Shown one piece after another: positions 11,058 to 21,843 of a DNA stretch of 64,000 bases. The notes under the pieces were generated by a model that made no database searches, was not told the origin of the DNA, and worked only from the letters and a program-made list of their open reading frames with translations. How positions within the stretch are numbered: the first letter of the stretch is position 1; each line of letters begins with the position of its first letter. This DNA comes from Ferrigenium kumadai. GTDB lineage: Bacteria > Pseudomonadota > Gammaproteobacteria > Burkholderiales > Gallionellaceae. A program made the translations under genes and the position numbers. The DNA lies in the NCBI RefSeq assembly GCF_018324385.1, contig NZ_AP019536.1, positions 1,116,001 to 1,180,000 on the forward strand, given 5' to 3'.

Positions 11058-11073
11058 TGGCATGACGTTTGCA
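11058..11073 (+). promoter_or_regulatory. Sigma-54 promoter of the rnf operon
   Basis: TGGCATG-ACGT-TTGCA matches the -24/-12 consensus except for one base (T for C in TGGCAC). The predicted start is near 11085, just before the rnfA ribosome-binding site. Confidence 0.85.
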
Positions 11074-11098
11074 ACAGAAGGGGCAGGAGATGATCGAT

Positions 11099-11674
11099 AT
11101 GAGCGAATACCTGTTGCTGTTGCTGAGTACCGTGCTGGTGAACAACGTGGTGCTGGTGAAGTTTTTGGGGCTGTGCCCGTTCATGGGCATTTCCAAGAAG
11201 GTCGATACCGCGCTCAGCATGGGGCTGGCCACGACCTTTGTGATGACCATGGCCTCGGCGTCCTGCTGGATGCTGGAGCACTGGCTGCTGGTGCCGCTTG
11301 GCATGCTGTATCTGCGCATCCTCGTCTACATCCTGGTCATCGCCGTCGTGGTGCAGTTCACCGAGATGGTGGTGCGCAAGACCAATCCGGCGCTGTACCA
11401 GGTGCTGGGTATCTACCTGCCGCTCATCACCACCAACTGCGCAGTGCTGGGCATTCCGCTATTGACCACGCAAGAGAAGCTGCCCTTTGTGGAAAGTCTG
11501 TTGTACGGCTTCGGTTCGGCTGCGGGTTTCACCCTGGTGCTGGTGCTATTCGCCGGGCTGCGCGAGCGCTTGGCATTGGCGCAGGTGCCGCCCGCATTCT
11601 GTGGCGCGCCGATCGGCTTTATCACCGCCAGCCTGTTGGCCTTGGCCTTCATGGGTTTTGCCGGACTTGTTTAA
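11099..11674 (+). CDS. rnfA: Electron transport complex subunit RnfA
   Basis: RnfA is an integral membrane subunit of the ion-driven Rnf complex that reduces ferredoxin for nitrogenase. The 191-residue product is almost wholly hydrophobic with about six membrane helices. It shows the family sequence [20 protein letters not shown] near the N terminus. I chose ATG 11099 over ATG 11090 because GGAG (11086-11089) is properly spaced only from the former. First gene of rnfABCDGEH. Confidence 0.95.
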   Translation: MSEYLLLLLSTVLVNNVVLVKFLGLCPFMGISKKVDTALSMGLATTFVMTMASASCWMLEHWLLVPLGMLYLRILVYILVIAVVVQFTEMVVRKTNPALYQVLGIYLPLITTNCAVLGIPLLTTQEKLPFVESLLYGFGSAAGFTLVLVLFAGLRERLALAQVPPAFCGAPIGFITASLLALAFMGFAGLV

Positions 11675-11686
11675 CGGGAGAAAGAA

Positions 11687-12223
11687 ATGTTCATCGCTGT
11701 CGTCAGTCTGACTCTTCTCGGTTCGGCCATGGGGCTGTTCCTCGGCTATGCCGCGCGCCGCCTCGAAGTGGAGGGTAATCCGCTGGTTGCCGAGATACAG
11801 GCCATCCTGCCTGGGTCGCAGTGCGGGCAATGCGGCTTCCCCGGATGCGCGGGTGCGGCGCAGGCATTGGCGGATCGCAATGCACCCATCACGCTGTGCC
11901 CGCCCGGCGGCCGTGCGGTGGTGCAGGCGCTGGCAGCTAAACTGGGGGTCGAAGCCAATCTGTCCGACGTGAAAGACAGCGTGCCGATGATGGCCGAGGT
12001 GAAGGAAGAAATCTGCATCGGCTGTACGCGCTGTTTCAAGGTCTGTCCCACCGACGCCATCATGGGTGCTGCGCAGCAGATCCATGTGGTGTTCCGCGAG
12101 GCGTGCACCGCCTGCGGCAAATGCGAAGAGGTGTGCCCGACCGAGTCGATCAAGTTGCAGCCCATCCCGGTGACGCTGCAATCGTGGCACTGGCATAAAC
12201 CACAGACAGGGAGTGCAGCATGA
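11687..12223 (+). CDS. rnfB: Rnf complex iron-sulfur subunit RnfB
   Basis: This 178-residue protein has an N-terminal membrane anchor (VSLTLLGSAMGLFLGYAA). A cysteine motif follows (GSQCGQCGFPGCAGAAQALA, plus a later TLCPPGG), which binds a 4Fe-4S cluster in the Fer4_15-like domain. Two C-terminal 4Fe-4S ferredoxin motifs come last (CIGCTRCFKVCP and CTACGKCEEVCP). RnfB is the likely contact for soluble ferredoxin. Its stop overlaps the rnfC start as ATGA. Confidence 0.95.
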   Translation: MFIAVVSLTLLGSAMGLFLGYAARRLEVEGNPLVAEIQAILPGSQCGQCGFPGCAGAAQALADRNAPITLCPPGGRAVVQALAAKLGVEANLSDVKDSVPMMAEVKEEICIGCTRCFKVCPTDAIMGAAQQIHVVFREACTACGKCEEVCPTESIKLQPIPVTLQSWHWHKPQTGSAA

Positions 12224-13776
12224 CAACACGGCGCGTAGCGACTTGTTGCGGCGCAGGCTTACCTTCAGGTAACGCCGTAGCCAAACTGTTCAATCTGCGC
12301 GGCGGCGTGCATCCGGAGGGCCGCAAGGAGTTGTCGGCGGACCGTCCCATCCGTTCGTTGCCGTTGCCCAGGCGACTATATGTTTCTTTGCAGCAGCACA
12401 TCGGCGCACCGGCGATACCCATGGTGAACGTCGGCGACCAGGTGCTGAAAGGCCAGCTCATTGCGGCGGCGCAAGGCGCGGTGTCCTCATCCATCCATGC
12501 GCCGACATCCGGCGTGATCGTTGCGCTGGGCGACCATCCAGCGCCGCATCCTTCCGGTTTGCCGGTGCCGACCATCACGCTGGAAAGCGACGGCGAAGAT
12601 CGGTGGATCGAGATGGAAGCGGTGGCCGATCCGTTCGAACTTTCCCCGGAAGACATCGCCGCGCGCGTCGGTGCTGCAGGCATCGTCGGTCTGGGCGGTG
12701 CGACTTTCCCGGCTGCATTGAAACTCAATCTCAGCCGCAGCAGCGGCGTGCAGACGCTCATCATGAACGGCGGCGAATGCGAACCCTATCTCACCTGCGA
12801 CGACCACATCATGCGCGAACGCGCGGTTCAGATCGTCGAGGGCATCCGCCTGATCGCCTACGCCGTCGCAGCGAAAGAAGTACTGGTCGGTATCGAGGAC
12901 AACAAGCCGGAAGCCATCGCCGCGATGCAGGCTGCGGCGAGGGGCAGCGCGGTGCAGGTGGTGGCGATGCCCAGCATGTACCCGATGGGTTCGGAGAAGC
13001 AGATCATCCAGGTGCTCACCGGCAAGGAGATTCCCGCAGGCGGACGTCCCGCCGACATCGGCGTGCTGGTGCACAACGTCGCGACTGCCTTTGCCGTGCA
13101 GCAGGCGATCCGTTACGGGAGGCCGTTGATCTCGCGCATCGCCACCGTCAGCGGCGGCGCGATCAGGCAGCCGTGCAATCTGGAAGTCTTGATCGGCACC
13201 CCCGTGCAGGAGTTGATCGAGTACACCGGCGGCTATACCCAGCCTGCGGCACGCCTGGTGCTGGGCGGGCCGATGATGGGGCAGCAGTTCACCAATACCG
13301 CAGTGCCGGTGGTGAAGGGCACCAGCGGCGTACTCGCGCTGACGGCAAAAGAGATCGGGCAGACGGAAGCTTCGCCATGCATCCGCTGTTCGACCTGCGT
13401 TCGTGCTTGTCCGGTCGGTTTGTTGCCGCTGGAGATGGCGGCGCATATCCGCGCTTCCGACTTGTCCGGTGCGGTCGATCTGGGACTCAAGGATTGCATC
13501 TCCTGCGGTTCATGCTCATATGTCTGTCCGGCGCACATCCCACTGGTGCATTTCTTCAACTACGCCAAAGGCGACCTCGCCACGCAGGAACGCGCCAAGC
13601 TGAAACAGGAAGCCACGAAGAAACTGGCGGACGCGCGCAACGAGCGCATGGCCCGCATCGAGCGAGAACGCGCCGAAGCGGCGGCGAAGCGCAAGGCGGC
13701 GCGTGAAGCCAAAGAGCGCGCCGCGAAGGAAGCCGCCCAGAAAGCCCAAGATCAAGCTGCAACGGAGACCGCATGA
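12220..13776 (+). CDS. rnfC: Rnf complex NADH-binding subunit RnfC
   Basis: This 518-residue peripheral subunit is expected to oxidise NADH. It has an RnfC N-terminal barrel-like part (FNLRGGVHPEGRK). A flavin/NADH-binding domain resembling HoxF/NuoF follows (GLGGATFPAALKL, NGGECEPYLTCDD). Two 4Fe-4S motifs come next (CIRCSTCVRACPVGLLP and CISCGSCSYVCPAHIP). The last 70 residues form a charged, Ala/Lys/Glu-rich coiled tail, common in proteobacterial RnfC. It overlaps both neighbours by 4 bases. Confidence 0.95.
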   Translation: MTTRRVATCCGAGLPSGNAVAKLFNLRGGVHPEGRKELSADRPIRSLPLPRRLYVSLQQHIGAPAIPMVNVGDQVLKGQLIAAAQGAVSSSIHAPTSGVIVALGDHPAPHPSGLPVPTITLESDGEDRWIEMEAVADPFELSPEDIAARVGAAGIVGLGGATFPAALKLNLSRSSGVQTLIMNGGECEPYLTCDDHIMRERAVQIVEGIRLIAYAVAAKEVLVGIEDNKPEAIAAMQAAARGSAVQVVAMPSMYPMGSEKQIIQVLTGKEIPAGGRPADIGVLVHNVATAFAVQQAIRYGRPLISRIATVSGGAIRQPCNLEVLIGTPVQELIEYTGGYTQPAARLVLGGPMMGQQFTNTAVPVVKGTSGVLALTAKEIGQTEASPCIRCSTCVRACPVGLLPLEMAAHIRASDLSGAVDLGLKDCISCGSCSYVCPAHIPLVHFFNYAKGDLATQERAKLKQEATKKLADARNERMARIERERAEAAAKRKAAREAKERAAKEAAQKAQDQAATETA

Positions 13777-14840
13777 ATCCCATCGCCCATTCCCCGCACG
13801 CGCACGCACCCGTTTCCATAGGCAAGGTGATGGGAACGGTGATGCTTGCGCTCACGCCCGCCACGTTTTTCGGTTTCTGGCTGTACGGCTGGCCTGCGAT
13901 CAATCTGTGGGCGGTGTCGCTGATCGCAGCCATCGTCGGCGAAGCCTTCGCAGTACGTCTGCAAGGACGTGCCGTGCGTCCCGCACTGATGGACGGTTCC
14001 GGCATCTTGACCGCGTGGCTGCTGGCGATCTCCCTACCGCCGTTCGCGCCCTGGTGGATTGCCGTGCTGGGCAGCCTGTTCGCGGTCGTTATCGGCAAAC
14101 AGGTATTCGGCGGGCTGGGGCAGAACGTGTTCAATCCGGCGATGGCGGCGCGCGTGATGCTGCTGATCTCTTTCCCGCTGGAGATGACCACCTGGGTCGC
14201 ACCCGCACCATTCGGTTCGGCGCACGCGCCGGGCCTGCTGGAAAGCCTGCGCATAACCTTTCTCAGCCAGCCACTGGACGGCATGGCCAGTGCTTCGCTG
14301 CTCGGCCATGTGAAGACCGAGTTCACACGCGGTATCGGACTGGAACAGGCGCTTACTGGTTACTACTCGCCGATGGATATGCTGTGGGGCAGCCGTGCGG
14401 GCAGTCTGGGCGAAACGGCTGCGGTGTTGCTGCTGGCAGGCGGATTGTTCCTCATCGCGCGCCGCATCATCACCTGGCATGCGCCGGTCGCCATGCTGCT
14501 CGGGGTGGCCGTGCCTGCGCTGCTGTTCAACACCATCGACGGAAACCATTACGCCGGGCCTATGTACCACCTGCTCTCCGGCGGCCTGATGCTGGCGGCG
14601 TTCTTTATCGTCACCGATCCGGTGACTTCGCCCAACACCGCGCTGGGGCAATTCATCTTCGGTTTGGGCTGCGGCCTGCTGACCTGGATCATCCGCACCT
14701 GGGGCGGCTATCCAGAAGGCGTGGCGTTCGCCGTAATGATCATGAATACCGTGTCGCCGCTGATCGACCAATACGTCAAGCCGCGCATCTATGGACGCGA
14801 CCGCAAGGGCGCAGCGATGCCCGTGAAAAAGGAGGCGTGA
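13773..14840 (+). CDS. rnfD: Rnf complex membrane subunit RnfD
   Basis: This 355-residue polytopic protein belongs to the NqrB/RnfD family, which carries covalent FMN and takes part in ion translocation. About eight hydrophobic segments are visible. The stretch YYSPMDMLWGS precedes the central membrane region. The covalent flavin threonine is expected within the DPVTSPNTALGQ segment, which resembles the family's SATS/T motif region. It overlaps rnfC by 4 bases and is followed by rnfG after one base. Confidence 0.93.
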   Translation: MNPIAHSPHAHAPVSIGKVMGTVMLALTPATFFGFWLYGWPAINLWAVSLIAAIVGEAFAVRLQGRAVRPALMDGSGILTAWLLAISLPPFAPWWIAVLGSLFAVVIGKQVFGGLGQNVFNPAMAARVMLLISFPLEMTTWVAPAPFGSAHAPGLLESLRITFLSQPLDGMASASLLGHVKTEFTRGIGLEQALTGYYSPMDMLWGSRAGSLGETAAVLLLAGGLFLIARRIITWHAPVAMLLGVAVPALLFNTIDGNHYAGPMYHLLSGGLMLAAFFIVTDPVTSPNTALGQFIFGLGCGLLTWIIRTWGGYPEGVAFAVMIMNTVSPLIDQYVKPRIYGRDRKGAAMPVKKEA

Positions 14841-14841
14841 G

Positions 14842-15471
14842 ATGAAACTCGAAGAATTGCGCGGCAAGCTGAGTTATCAGGGCATCCTGTTGGGTGGCGT
14901 GGCACTGCTGACCAGCGCGGCGCTGGCCTATGCGGCCCGCATCACCGAAGCGGACATCAAGGCGGCGGAAGCAGCTGACCTCAAGCTGTCGCTGACGCAA
15001 GTGCTGCCGGGCGAATACGAAAACGACCTGCTCAAGGACACGATCAAACTGCCCGGCAAAGAGGGCGCGGTGCTGGTGTATCGCGGACGCCGTGCGGGCA
15101 AGGTCGAAGCGGTCGTGTATCGCGTGATCGGCCATGGCTACGCGGGCAACATCGTGTGCGTGATGGGTGTGTCGCGCGAGGGCAAGATCCTCGGTGTGCG
15201 CGTCATCAGCCACAAGGAAACGCCGGGGCTGGGCGACAAGATCGAGCCGGCCAAGGGCAACTGGATACACGCTTTCGAGGGGCGTTGGCTGGGCGACCCG
15301 CCCCTGGAGAAATGGGCGGTGAAGAAAGACGGCGGCATATTCGACCAGTTCGCCGGAGCCACCATCACCCCGCGCGGCGTGGTCAAGGCGGTGAAGGGCG
15401 GGTTGGAATTCTTCGAACAGAATCGAACCGCGCTGCTTGAAGGTGCGGCAACGGAAGGAGGCGAGAAATGA
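14842..15471 (+). CDS. rnfG: Rnf complex FMN-carrying subunit RnfG
   Basis: This 209-residue protein has one N-terminal membrane helix (GILLGGVALLTSAALAYAA) and a periplasmic FMN-binding domain. The FMN-attachment signature is visible as FDQFAGATITPRGVVKAV, in which the second Thr of GATIT is the expected covalent flavin site. GHGYAGNIVCVMG and HKETPGLGDKIE are other family blocks. The stop overlaps the rnfE ATG. Confidence 0.94.
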   Translation: MKLEELRGKLSYQGILLGGVALLTSAALAYAARITEADIKAAEAADLKLSLTQVLPGEYENDLLKDTIKLPGKEGAVLVYRGRRAGKVEAVVYRVIGHGYAGNIVCVMGVSREGKILGVRVISHKETPGLGDKIEPAKGNWIHAFEGRWLGDPPLEKWAVKKDGGIFDQFAGATITPRGVVKAVKGGLEFFEQNRTALLEGAATEGGEK

Positions 15472-16145
15472 GCGAGAACTACGGACGCATCACGCGCGAC
15501 GGCTTGTGGGACAACAACATCGTCTTCGCGCAGATACTCGGCATGTGCCCGACCATGGCCGTGACCAGCAGCGCCACCAACGGCCTTGGCATGGGCTTGG
15601 CGACCACGGCAGTGCTGCTCGCCGCCAACGCCATCATCTCGGCGGCGCGCGACCTCATCAGCCCGGACGTGCGCATCCCGGTTTACATCGTGCTGATCGC
15701 CACACTGGTGACGCTGGTGGACGTGAGCCTGAATGCATGGGCGCACGACCTGTACAAGGTGCTCGGCCTGTACATCGCGCTGATCGTGGCCAACTGCGCC
15801 GTGCTCGGACGCGCCGAGGCCTTCGCCGCCAAGAACGGCGTGGCCGCTTCGGCCATGGACGGCTTGATGATGGGACTGGGATTTACCTTCGCGCTGACGC
15901 TGATTGGCGGTATCCGGGAACTGCTGGGTGCGGGCACGCTATTCGCAAATGCTCATTTGTTGCTGGGACAGACTTTCGCATTCCTGGAGACCACGGTGAT
16001 TCCCGAATACAAGGGCTACCTGCTGATGATCCTGCCCCCGGGCGGTTTCATGGTGCTGGGATTCCTGCTGGCAGGCAAGCGCGTCCTCGAGAGCCGCCGC
16101 GCGGCGCGTGCCCAATTGGTTGCTGCCGAATCGGCAGCGAGTTAG
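15468..16145 (+). CDS. rnfE: Rnf complex membrane subunit RnfE
   Basis: This 225-residue membrane subunit is homologous to RnfA and NqrD. The opening DGLWDNNIVFAQILGMCPTMAV is the family signature. About six hydrophobic helices follow and a short charged C-terminal tail ends the protein. Gene order A-B-C-D-G-E matches the Rnf operons of diazotrophic proteobacteria. Confidence 0.94.
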   Translation: MSENYGRITRDGLWDNNIVFAQILGMCPTMAVTSSATNGLGMGLATTAVLLAANAIISAARDLISPDVRIPVYIVLIATLVTLVDVSLNAWAHDLYKVLGLYIALIVANCAVLGRAEAFAAKNGVAASAMDGLMMGLGFTFALTLIGGIRELLGAGTLFANAHLLLGQTFAFLETTVIPEYKGYLLMILPPGGFMVLGFLLAGKRVLESRRAARAQLVAAESAAS

Positions 16146-16153
16146 GAGAGATC

Positions 16154-16432
16154 ATGCAAATCGGCGTCGCTTTTTCCGAACCCGCACAACAACTCTGGCT
16201 GCGCATCGAAGTGCCCGAGGAGGCCACCGTGCAACTAGCCATCGAGCAGTCCGGCATCCTCAAGAAATTTCCGTATATCGATCTGGCGGAATACAAGGTC
16301 GGCATCTTCGGCAAAGTGGCTGAACTGGATGCGGCGCTCAGGCCAGGAGATCGGGTGGAGATCTATCGCGCTATCACCGCCGATCCGGCAACTGTGCCGC
16401 GCCGCGTGATCGCCGGCGATGACGACGAATAG
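16154..16432 (+). CDS. rnfH: RnfH family ubiquitin-fold protein
   Basis: This 92-residue protein starts at ATG 16154 after TTAGGAGAG. It has the RnfH/YfjF pattern: QIGVAFSEPAQQLWL, then EVPEEATVQLAIEQSGIL, then KVGIFGKVAELDAALRPGDRVEIYR. The beta-grasp fold of the family is expected. It is the last gene of the rnf operon and is probably an accessory to the complex. The biochemical role of RnfH is not established. Confidence 0.92.
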   Translation: MQIGVAFSEPAQQLWLRIEVPEEATVQLAIEQSGILKKFPYIDLAEYKVGIFGKVAELDAALRPGDRVEIYRAITADPATVPRRVIAGDDDE

Positions 16433-16467
16433 CAGCGCGACCATTTCCCGGCTTCCACTACTCGAAC

Positions 16468-16800
16468 ATGAAAAAACCAACATTACATCAGCGCCTGAGG
16501 GCAAAGAGACGCAGCCAGTCGCTTGTGATAGGACTCACCTGGTACACCGAGGAAACCTGGGCCGAGGTAAAGGCTACCGCATCGGATCCGGAATGTTTCG
16601 AGGAGTCATTTGCAAAGTGGAAAGCAATGGCCGTCTCGGCTCGCAGAGAGTTTCAGCGTTCCGGGGTGCGCGCGATCGAATGCCTGATAGCTCCGCAAGA
16701 GTTTGCGGCGTGGTGCGCGCTGAACAGCCAGGAAAACAACGCCACATCAAGGGCCGAGTTCGTCTCGGAAAAGTTGACTGCCGCCCAAGGGGGAAGTTAA
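16468..16800 (+). CDS. Hypothetical protein, nif-island
   Basis: This 110-residue soluble protein (MKKPTLHQRLRAKRRSQSLV) is unknown to me. It is basic at the N terminus, with aromatic helix-like segments (GLTWYTEETWAEVKATA and FAKWKAMAVSARREFQ). No ribosome-binding site is obvious before ATG 16468. Its end overlaps the hemerythrin gene on the other strand by 4 bases. It may be a tail gene of the rnf operon, 35 bases downstream of rnfH. Confidence 0.6.
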   Translation: MKKPTLHQRLRAKRRSQSLVIGLTWYTEETWAEVKATASDPECFEESFAKWKAMAVSARREFQRSGVRAIECLIAPQEFAAWCALNSQENNATSRAEFVSEKLTAAQGGS

Positions 16801-17252
16801 GTTCCCGCAACGCCAGCAATCAAGCAGGATGAGAATCCGTTCACATATTCCCCGTTCGACGCGCTTTTCAGATGCATCGCCAGCGCGCTGTCCATCATCG
16901 CCAGATGTGAGTCGAACCATTCCATCAATCCTTCCCGCACATATGCCCGCACCAGCAGGATGCGGCCGCGCCTGAGGCTGCGGTTGAGCTGTTGCAGTTC
17001 GCCCAGCACGCGGTGATGTTCGCTTTCGTGTTCCGGCAGCCCCCTGTATTTCGAGGCGCGCATCAACCGGCCTTCTTCGGTGAAGTGGATGCGGGTATGG
17101 TTGATCAAAGCCTGGAACAGGGCGGGAAACTCCGCGTCGCTCGCGCCGATCAACGCGGCCACTTGCCGGATGAACTCCTGATGGGTGAGATCCATTTGCG
17201 CCACATTCAGCGCGTGGCGCGATTCATTCCAGATCGCGTGATGCTTGCTCAT
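16797..17252 (-). CDS. Bacteriohemerythrin
   Basis: This 151-residue single-domain hemerythrin is predicted to bind O2 at a di-iron site. The ligand motifs are in order: an early His (LTHQEF), HTRIHFTEE, HESEHHRVL (HxxxH) and HLAMMD (HxxxxD). Its ATG overlaps the stop of the SIR2-like gene as ATGA, so the two are translationally coupled. Both would be expressed from the sigma-54 element at 18146-18161. In a diazotroph it may buffer or deliver oxygen near nitrogenase, but that is inference. Confidence 0.92.
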   Translation of the reverse strand: MSKHHAIWNESRHALNVAQMDLTHQEFIRQVAALIGASDAEFPALFQALINHTRIHFTEEGRLMRASKYRGLPEHESEHHRVLGELQQLNRSLRRGRILLVRAYVREGLMEWFDSHLAMMDSALAMHLKSASNGEYVNGFSSCLIAGVAGT

Positions 17253-18109
17253 GCTGCGGCGAGGCTGCCGTCCAGGCTTTGTGCGGCGGTGAGGAAGTCC
17301 GCCACGTCGGCATTCACGATCTCGATGTTGAGCCTTCCCAGGAAACGTTTCTCCTTGTCGGTGGGATGGGGGATGAGCGCCCAGCCGGCGGGCTTGTCCG
17401 CGCCGAAGATGATGTCGGAGAACACCATGCGGTCGGTGTCGCGGTTGAGACGCAGGCCCAGCAGCAGGTAGCGTTTGTTCTGGCGCATGCGTTTGACGAA
17501 CGAAGGAATGGCGAAGCCGCCCATCAACTCGGTGATGTAATCGACGAAGTCGGCATCGGAAGCGATGTAGTTCGATTCCGGCAAGGGCGTGCCCAGCGGC
17601 TTGAACAGGATGGGCAGACTGGCATCCACCGCTTCCTGCTCGACGGCAGAATAACTAGCTCCATCGTAGTGGAAGAGGCGGAAGCGGTATTCCTTGCTGG
17701 AGATGCGCGCGACGCCGACGACCAGCGTGTGCGGCGTGGCGGCATATTGCTTTTGCAGCTGTGTGTCGCGGTTGGCGTCGACGATGCAGGGCAGTTTTTG
17801 TTGCGCCAGCCAGCCGTGCAGTGCGGAGTTGCTCCATTGCGTATCGCGGTAAGTGGTGTCGAGAAAGCGATTGAGCGTCGAGCGGCCGCGCTTCAGTTCC
17901 ACGTTCATCGCCGCGCGCGGGAACTCGAACATCAGCTTGGGTGCCATCGGCTGGCCGTTGTTCATAGCCAGGATCAGGCTGTCGCTGTCGGCGGGGATGG
18001 TCTTGCCGGTTGCCGGGTCGATCACACCGTCGAGCGCGCCGGGGCCGAGATAGGGGACTACGCTGCCTTCGGACAGGCCGGAAAAGATGCTTTCAAATGC
18101 GGTACTCAT
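17249..18109 (-). CDS. SIR2-like domain protein, nif-linked
   Basis: This 286-residue protein starts at ATG 18109 with AAGGAG 8 bases upstream. Early residues (SEGSVVPYLGPGALDGV) resemble the nucleotide-binding opening of SIR2-like domains. Other readable blocks are LPCIVDANRDTQLQKQY, HTLVVGVARIS and RYLLLGLRLNRDTDRM, the last being typical of SIR2-like proteins near nif genes. No deacylase catalytic His is certain, so enzymatic activity is open. It forms a two-gene operon with the hemerythrin. The longer frame to 18370 crosses the promoter and is rejected. Confidence 0.75.
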   Translation of the reverse strand: MSTAFESIFSGLSEGSVVPYLGPGALDGVIDPATGKTIPADSDSLILAMNNGQPMAPKLMFEFPRAAMNVELKRGRSTLNRFLDTTYRDTQWSNSALHGWLAQQKLPCIVDANRDTQLQKQYAATPHTLVVGVARISSKEYRFRLFHYDGASYSAVEQEAVDASLPILFKPLGTPLPESNYIASDADFVDYITELMGGFAIPSFVKRMRQNKRYLLLGLRLNRDTDRMVFSDIIFGADKPAGWALIPHPTDKEKRFLGRLNIEIVNADVADFLTAAQSLDGSLAAA

Positions 18110-18145
18110 AGGAATGACTCCTTGTGGCGTTGATGCGGGATCATT

Positions 18146-18161
18146 CGCAATAATCGCGCCA
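18146..18161 (-). promoter_or_regulatory. Sigma-54-like promoter of the SIR2-like/hemerythrin operon
   Basis: The minus strand reads TGGCGCG-ATTA-TTGCG, two mismatches from consensus with correct GG-N10-GC spacing. The predicted start is about 25 bases before the ATG. A near-match NifA site, TGG-N10-ACA, lies upstream at about 18205-18220. The rest of 18162-18469, up to the antiporter gene, shows no gene. Confidence 0.6.
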
Positions 18162-18469
18162 GCGCGTGCATCCAGTATCGGCGCTGGTTGCAGTGGGGTG
18201 GGGTTTGGAGCGAATACGACAAAGTCGAAATGCTTGTCGCACAAGGGGCGGGGGTAGGGAGCTTTGCGGCTGCAAACACCGCAGCAGAGGGCCAGATCGC
18301 CGGAAGCTGAAGTGCAGTTGCCGCTCATCCGGATTCGATCCCAACAGATTTTTGATGGCATATTCACCAAACCAAAGAACCGACAAATTTGATGGACAAG
18401 CGCACACCCATATCAAATAATCCGCCCCTGATTTCCCCCCCCGTTTTCGTTATCCCTGGAAATTTCAAA

Positions 18470-19798
18470 ATGAAATACCTGAAGATCGCAGTCCTGTTCG
18501 TTGTCGCTTATATGTTGGATCTCGCTGCTCCGACCCTGCTTGAACGCATAGCCGAGTTGGGCGGCACGGAAACGGCCATCGCCAACTCCCTGTGGTGTCT
18601 GGGATTGTTCCTGGGATTCGGCTGGGCGTGCAGCAAGTTCGCCGAAGGCACCGTTTTCCCCAGCTTCACCCTGCAACTTCTGATCGGCATCGTCCTGCAC
18701 GATGCACTGGCGCCCATCGCCTCGCAGATGATGCTCGCTGTGGTTGTCTGTACCGCGCTTGCCGCCATCATCCTGAAGGGCGGCGGCGACGAGGTCGACC
18801 GGCGCGATTTCGTGAAGATTGCTTTTCCCACCGTGATGATCGCGCTGGTGGGTTATCTCATCACCTTCTTCGTCATGTTCCCCATCCTGCTGGCGCTAGG
18901 ACTCGACGGCAAGCTCGCGGCCCTGCTCGCCGCCATCATCGGCTCCACCGACCCGGCGGCGCTGATCCCGACCCTGAAAGCCATTGCTTTCAAGGACGAG
19001 TACAAGCGCCTCGCCAACATTTCGGTGGCCGAAAGCGCCATCAACGATGCGGTGGGCGCCATCTTCGTGGCCGCCATCGCTTCCATGATCTTGGCGGGCA
19101 ATTCACTGGATTCGCTGGGCGCTCTTGTTTCCGGCCTGTTCAGCGCCGAGAACATGATGCACCTCGGCGGCCAGTTCCTGTTCGGCGCCTTCGCCGGTGT
19201 CATCGGCTGGGTCGCCATGTACGGATACGAGATCTACAAATCGCGTGACAACGCACGCAACGTGGGTGAGACTGCCTACGACTTCGCGATGGTGCTGGCG
19301 ATCCCGCTGGTCACCTTCCTGCTGGCGCAGATGATCCACGGCAACGGCTTCCTGGCGGCCTTCGTCGCCGGTCTGCTCGCCAACTACAACCATGGCAAGG
19401 AATACTTCCACAAGACCCTGCACACCATGGAGATCAAGATCGAGAGTATCGCCAAGCCCACCATCTTCATGATGGTCGGTCCTTTCGTCTCGCTGGGTAA
19501 CCTGTGGGAGACCGCCGTGCTCGGGCTGCTGGTGTCGCTCGCCTTCATTCTCATCGCCCGCCCCGTGGCCGTCCTGCTCTCCATGCTGCCCACCAACCTC
19601 AGCATCAAGGACAAACTCTTCTTGAGCGCGGTGCGCGAGACGGGAGTCATCCCGGTGGTGCTGGCCGTCATCACCGTCGCGCAGTTCCCGGAAATGACGC
19701 AGCTCATGCCGCTGACCGCCTGGGTCGTCATCTGGACACTGACCCTGCTCCCGGCAATCACGCCGTGGTGGTCAAGAAAACTCGGTATCGTGAAATAA
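18470..19798 (+). CDS. Cation:proton antiporter (CPA family)
   Basis: This 442-residue polytopic membrane protein starts at ATG 18470 (MKYLKIAVLFVVAYML). About twelve hydrophobic segments can be seen. IIGSTDPAALIPTLKAI resembles the conserved discontinuous helix with the ion-binding Asp of Na+/H+ antiporters, and VAESAINDAVGAIFVA is the following ND-motif helix. It probably exchanges Na+ or K+ for H+. It stands between the SIR2/hemerythrin operon and draT. A link to Rnf-driven ion gradients is possible but unproven. Confidence 0.88.
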   Translation: MKYLKIAVLFVVAYMLDLAAPTLLERIAELGGTETAIANSLWCLGLFLGFGWACSKFAEGTVFPSFTLQLLIGIVLHDALAPIASQMMLAVVVCTALAAIILKGGGDEVDRRDFVKIAFPTVMIALVGYLITFFVMFPILLALGLDGKLAALLAAIIGSTDPAALIPTLKAIAFKDEYKRLANISVAESAINDAVGAIFVAAIASMILAGNSLDSLGALVSGLFSAENMMHLGGQFLFGAFAGVIGWVAMYGYEIYKSRDNARNVGETAYDFAMVLAIPLVTFLLAQMIHGNGFLAAFVAGLLANYNHGKEYFHKTLHTMEIKIESIAKPTIFMMVGPFVSLGNLWETAVLGLLVSLAFILIARPVAVLLSMLPTNLSIKDKLFLSAVRETGVIPVVLAVITVAQFPEMTQLMPLTAWVVIWTLTLLPAITPWWSRKLGIVK

Positions 19799-19871
19799 GC
19801 GGAAGGGCGCAATGCCTGCGGGTGTCGCGCCAGGGTGGAACAGCGATGCTGCCCCATTAGTTTCCTGTAGG

Positions 19872-19934
19872 GTGGGCACGTATTCTGTGCCCACGCTGTT
19901 GGGTATTCCGCGTGGGCGCGACAGCGTGCCCACC
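19872..19934. repeat. Inverted-repeat pair (GTGGGCAC family) after the antiporter gene
   Basis: There are two hairpins. GTGGGCAC-N7-GTGCCCAC lies at 19872-19894, and GTGGGC-N10-GCCCAC at about 19912-19933. Outer ends are also inverted (GGTGGGCACG..CGTGCCCACC). It lies between convergent antiporter and draT genes and could double as a transcription stop. Confidence 0.5.
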
Positions 19935-19936
19935 TT

Positions 19937-21832
<1,896 letters not shown>

Positions 21833-21843
21833 TAGCAAGGTGT

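Noticed and set aside
17249-18370. Long form of the SIR2-like protein
   Set aside because: The extra 87 codons run through the predicted promoter and lack a ribosome-binding site. ATG 18109 has AAGGAG at good spacing.
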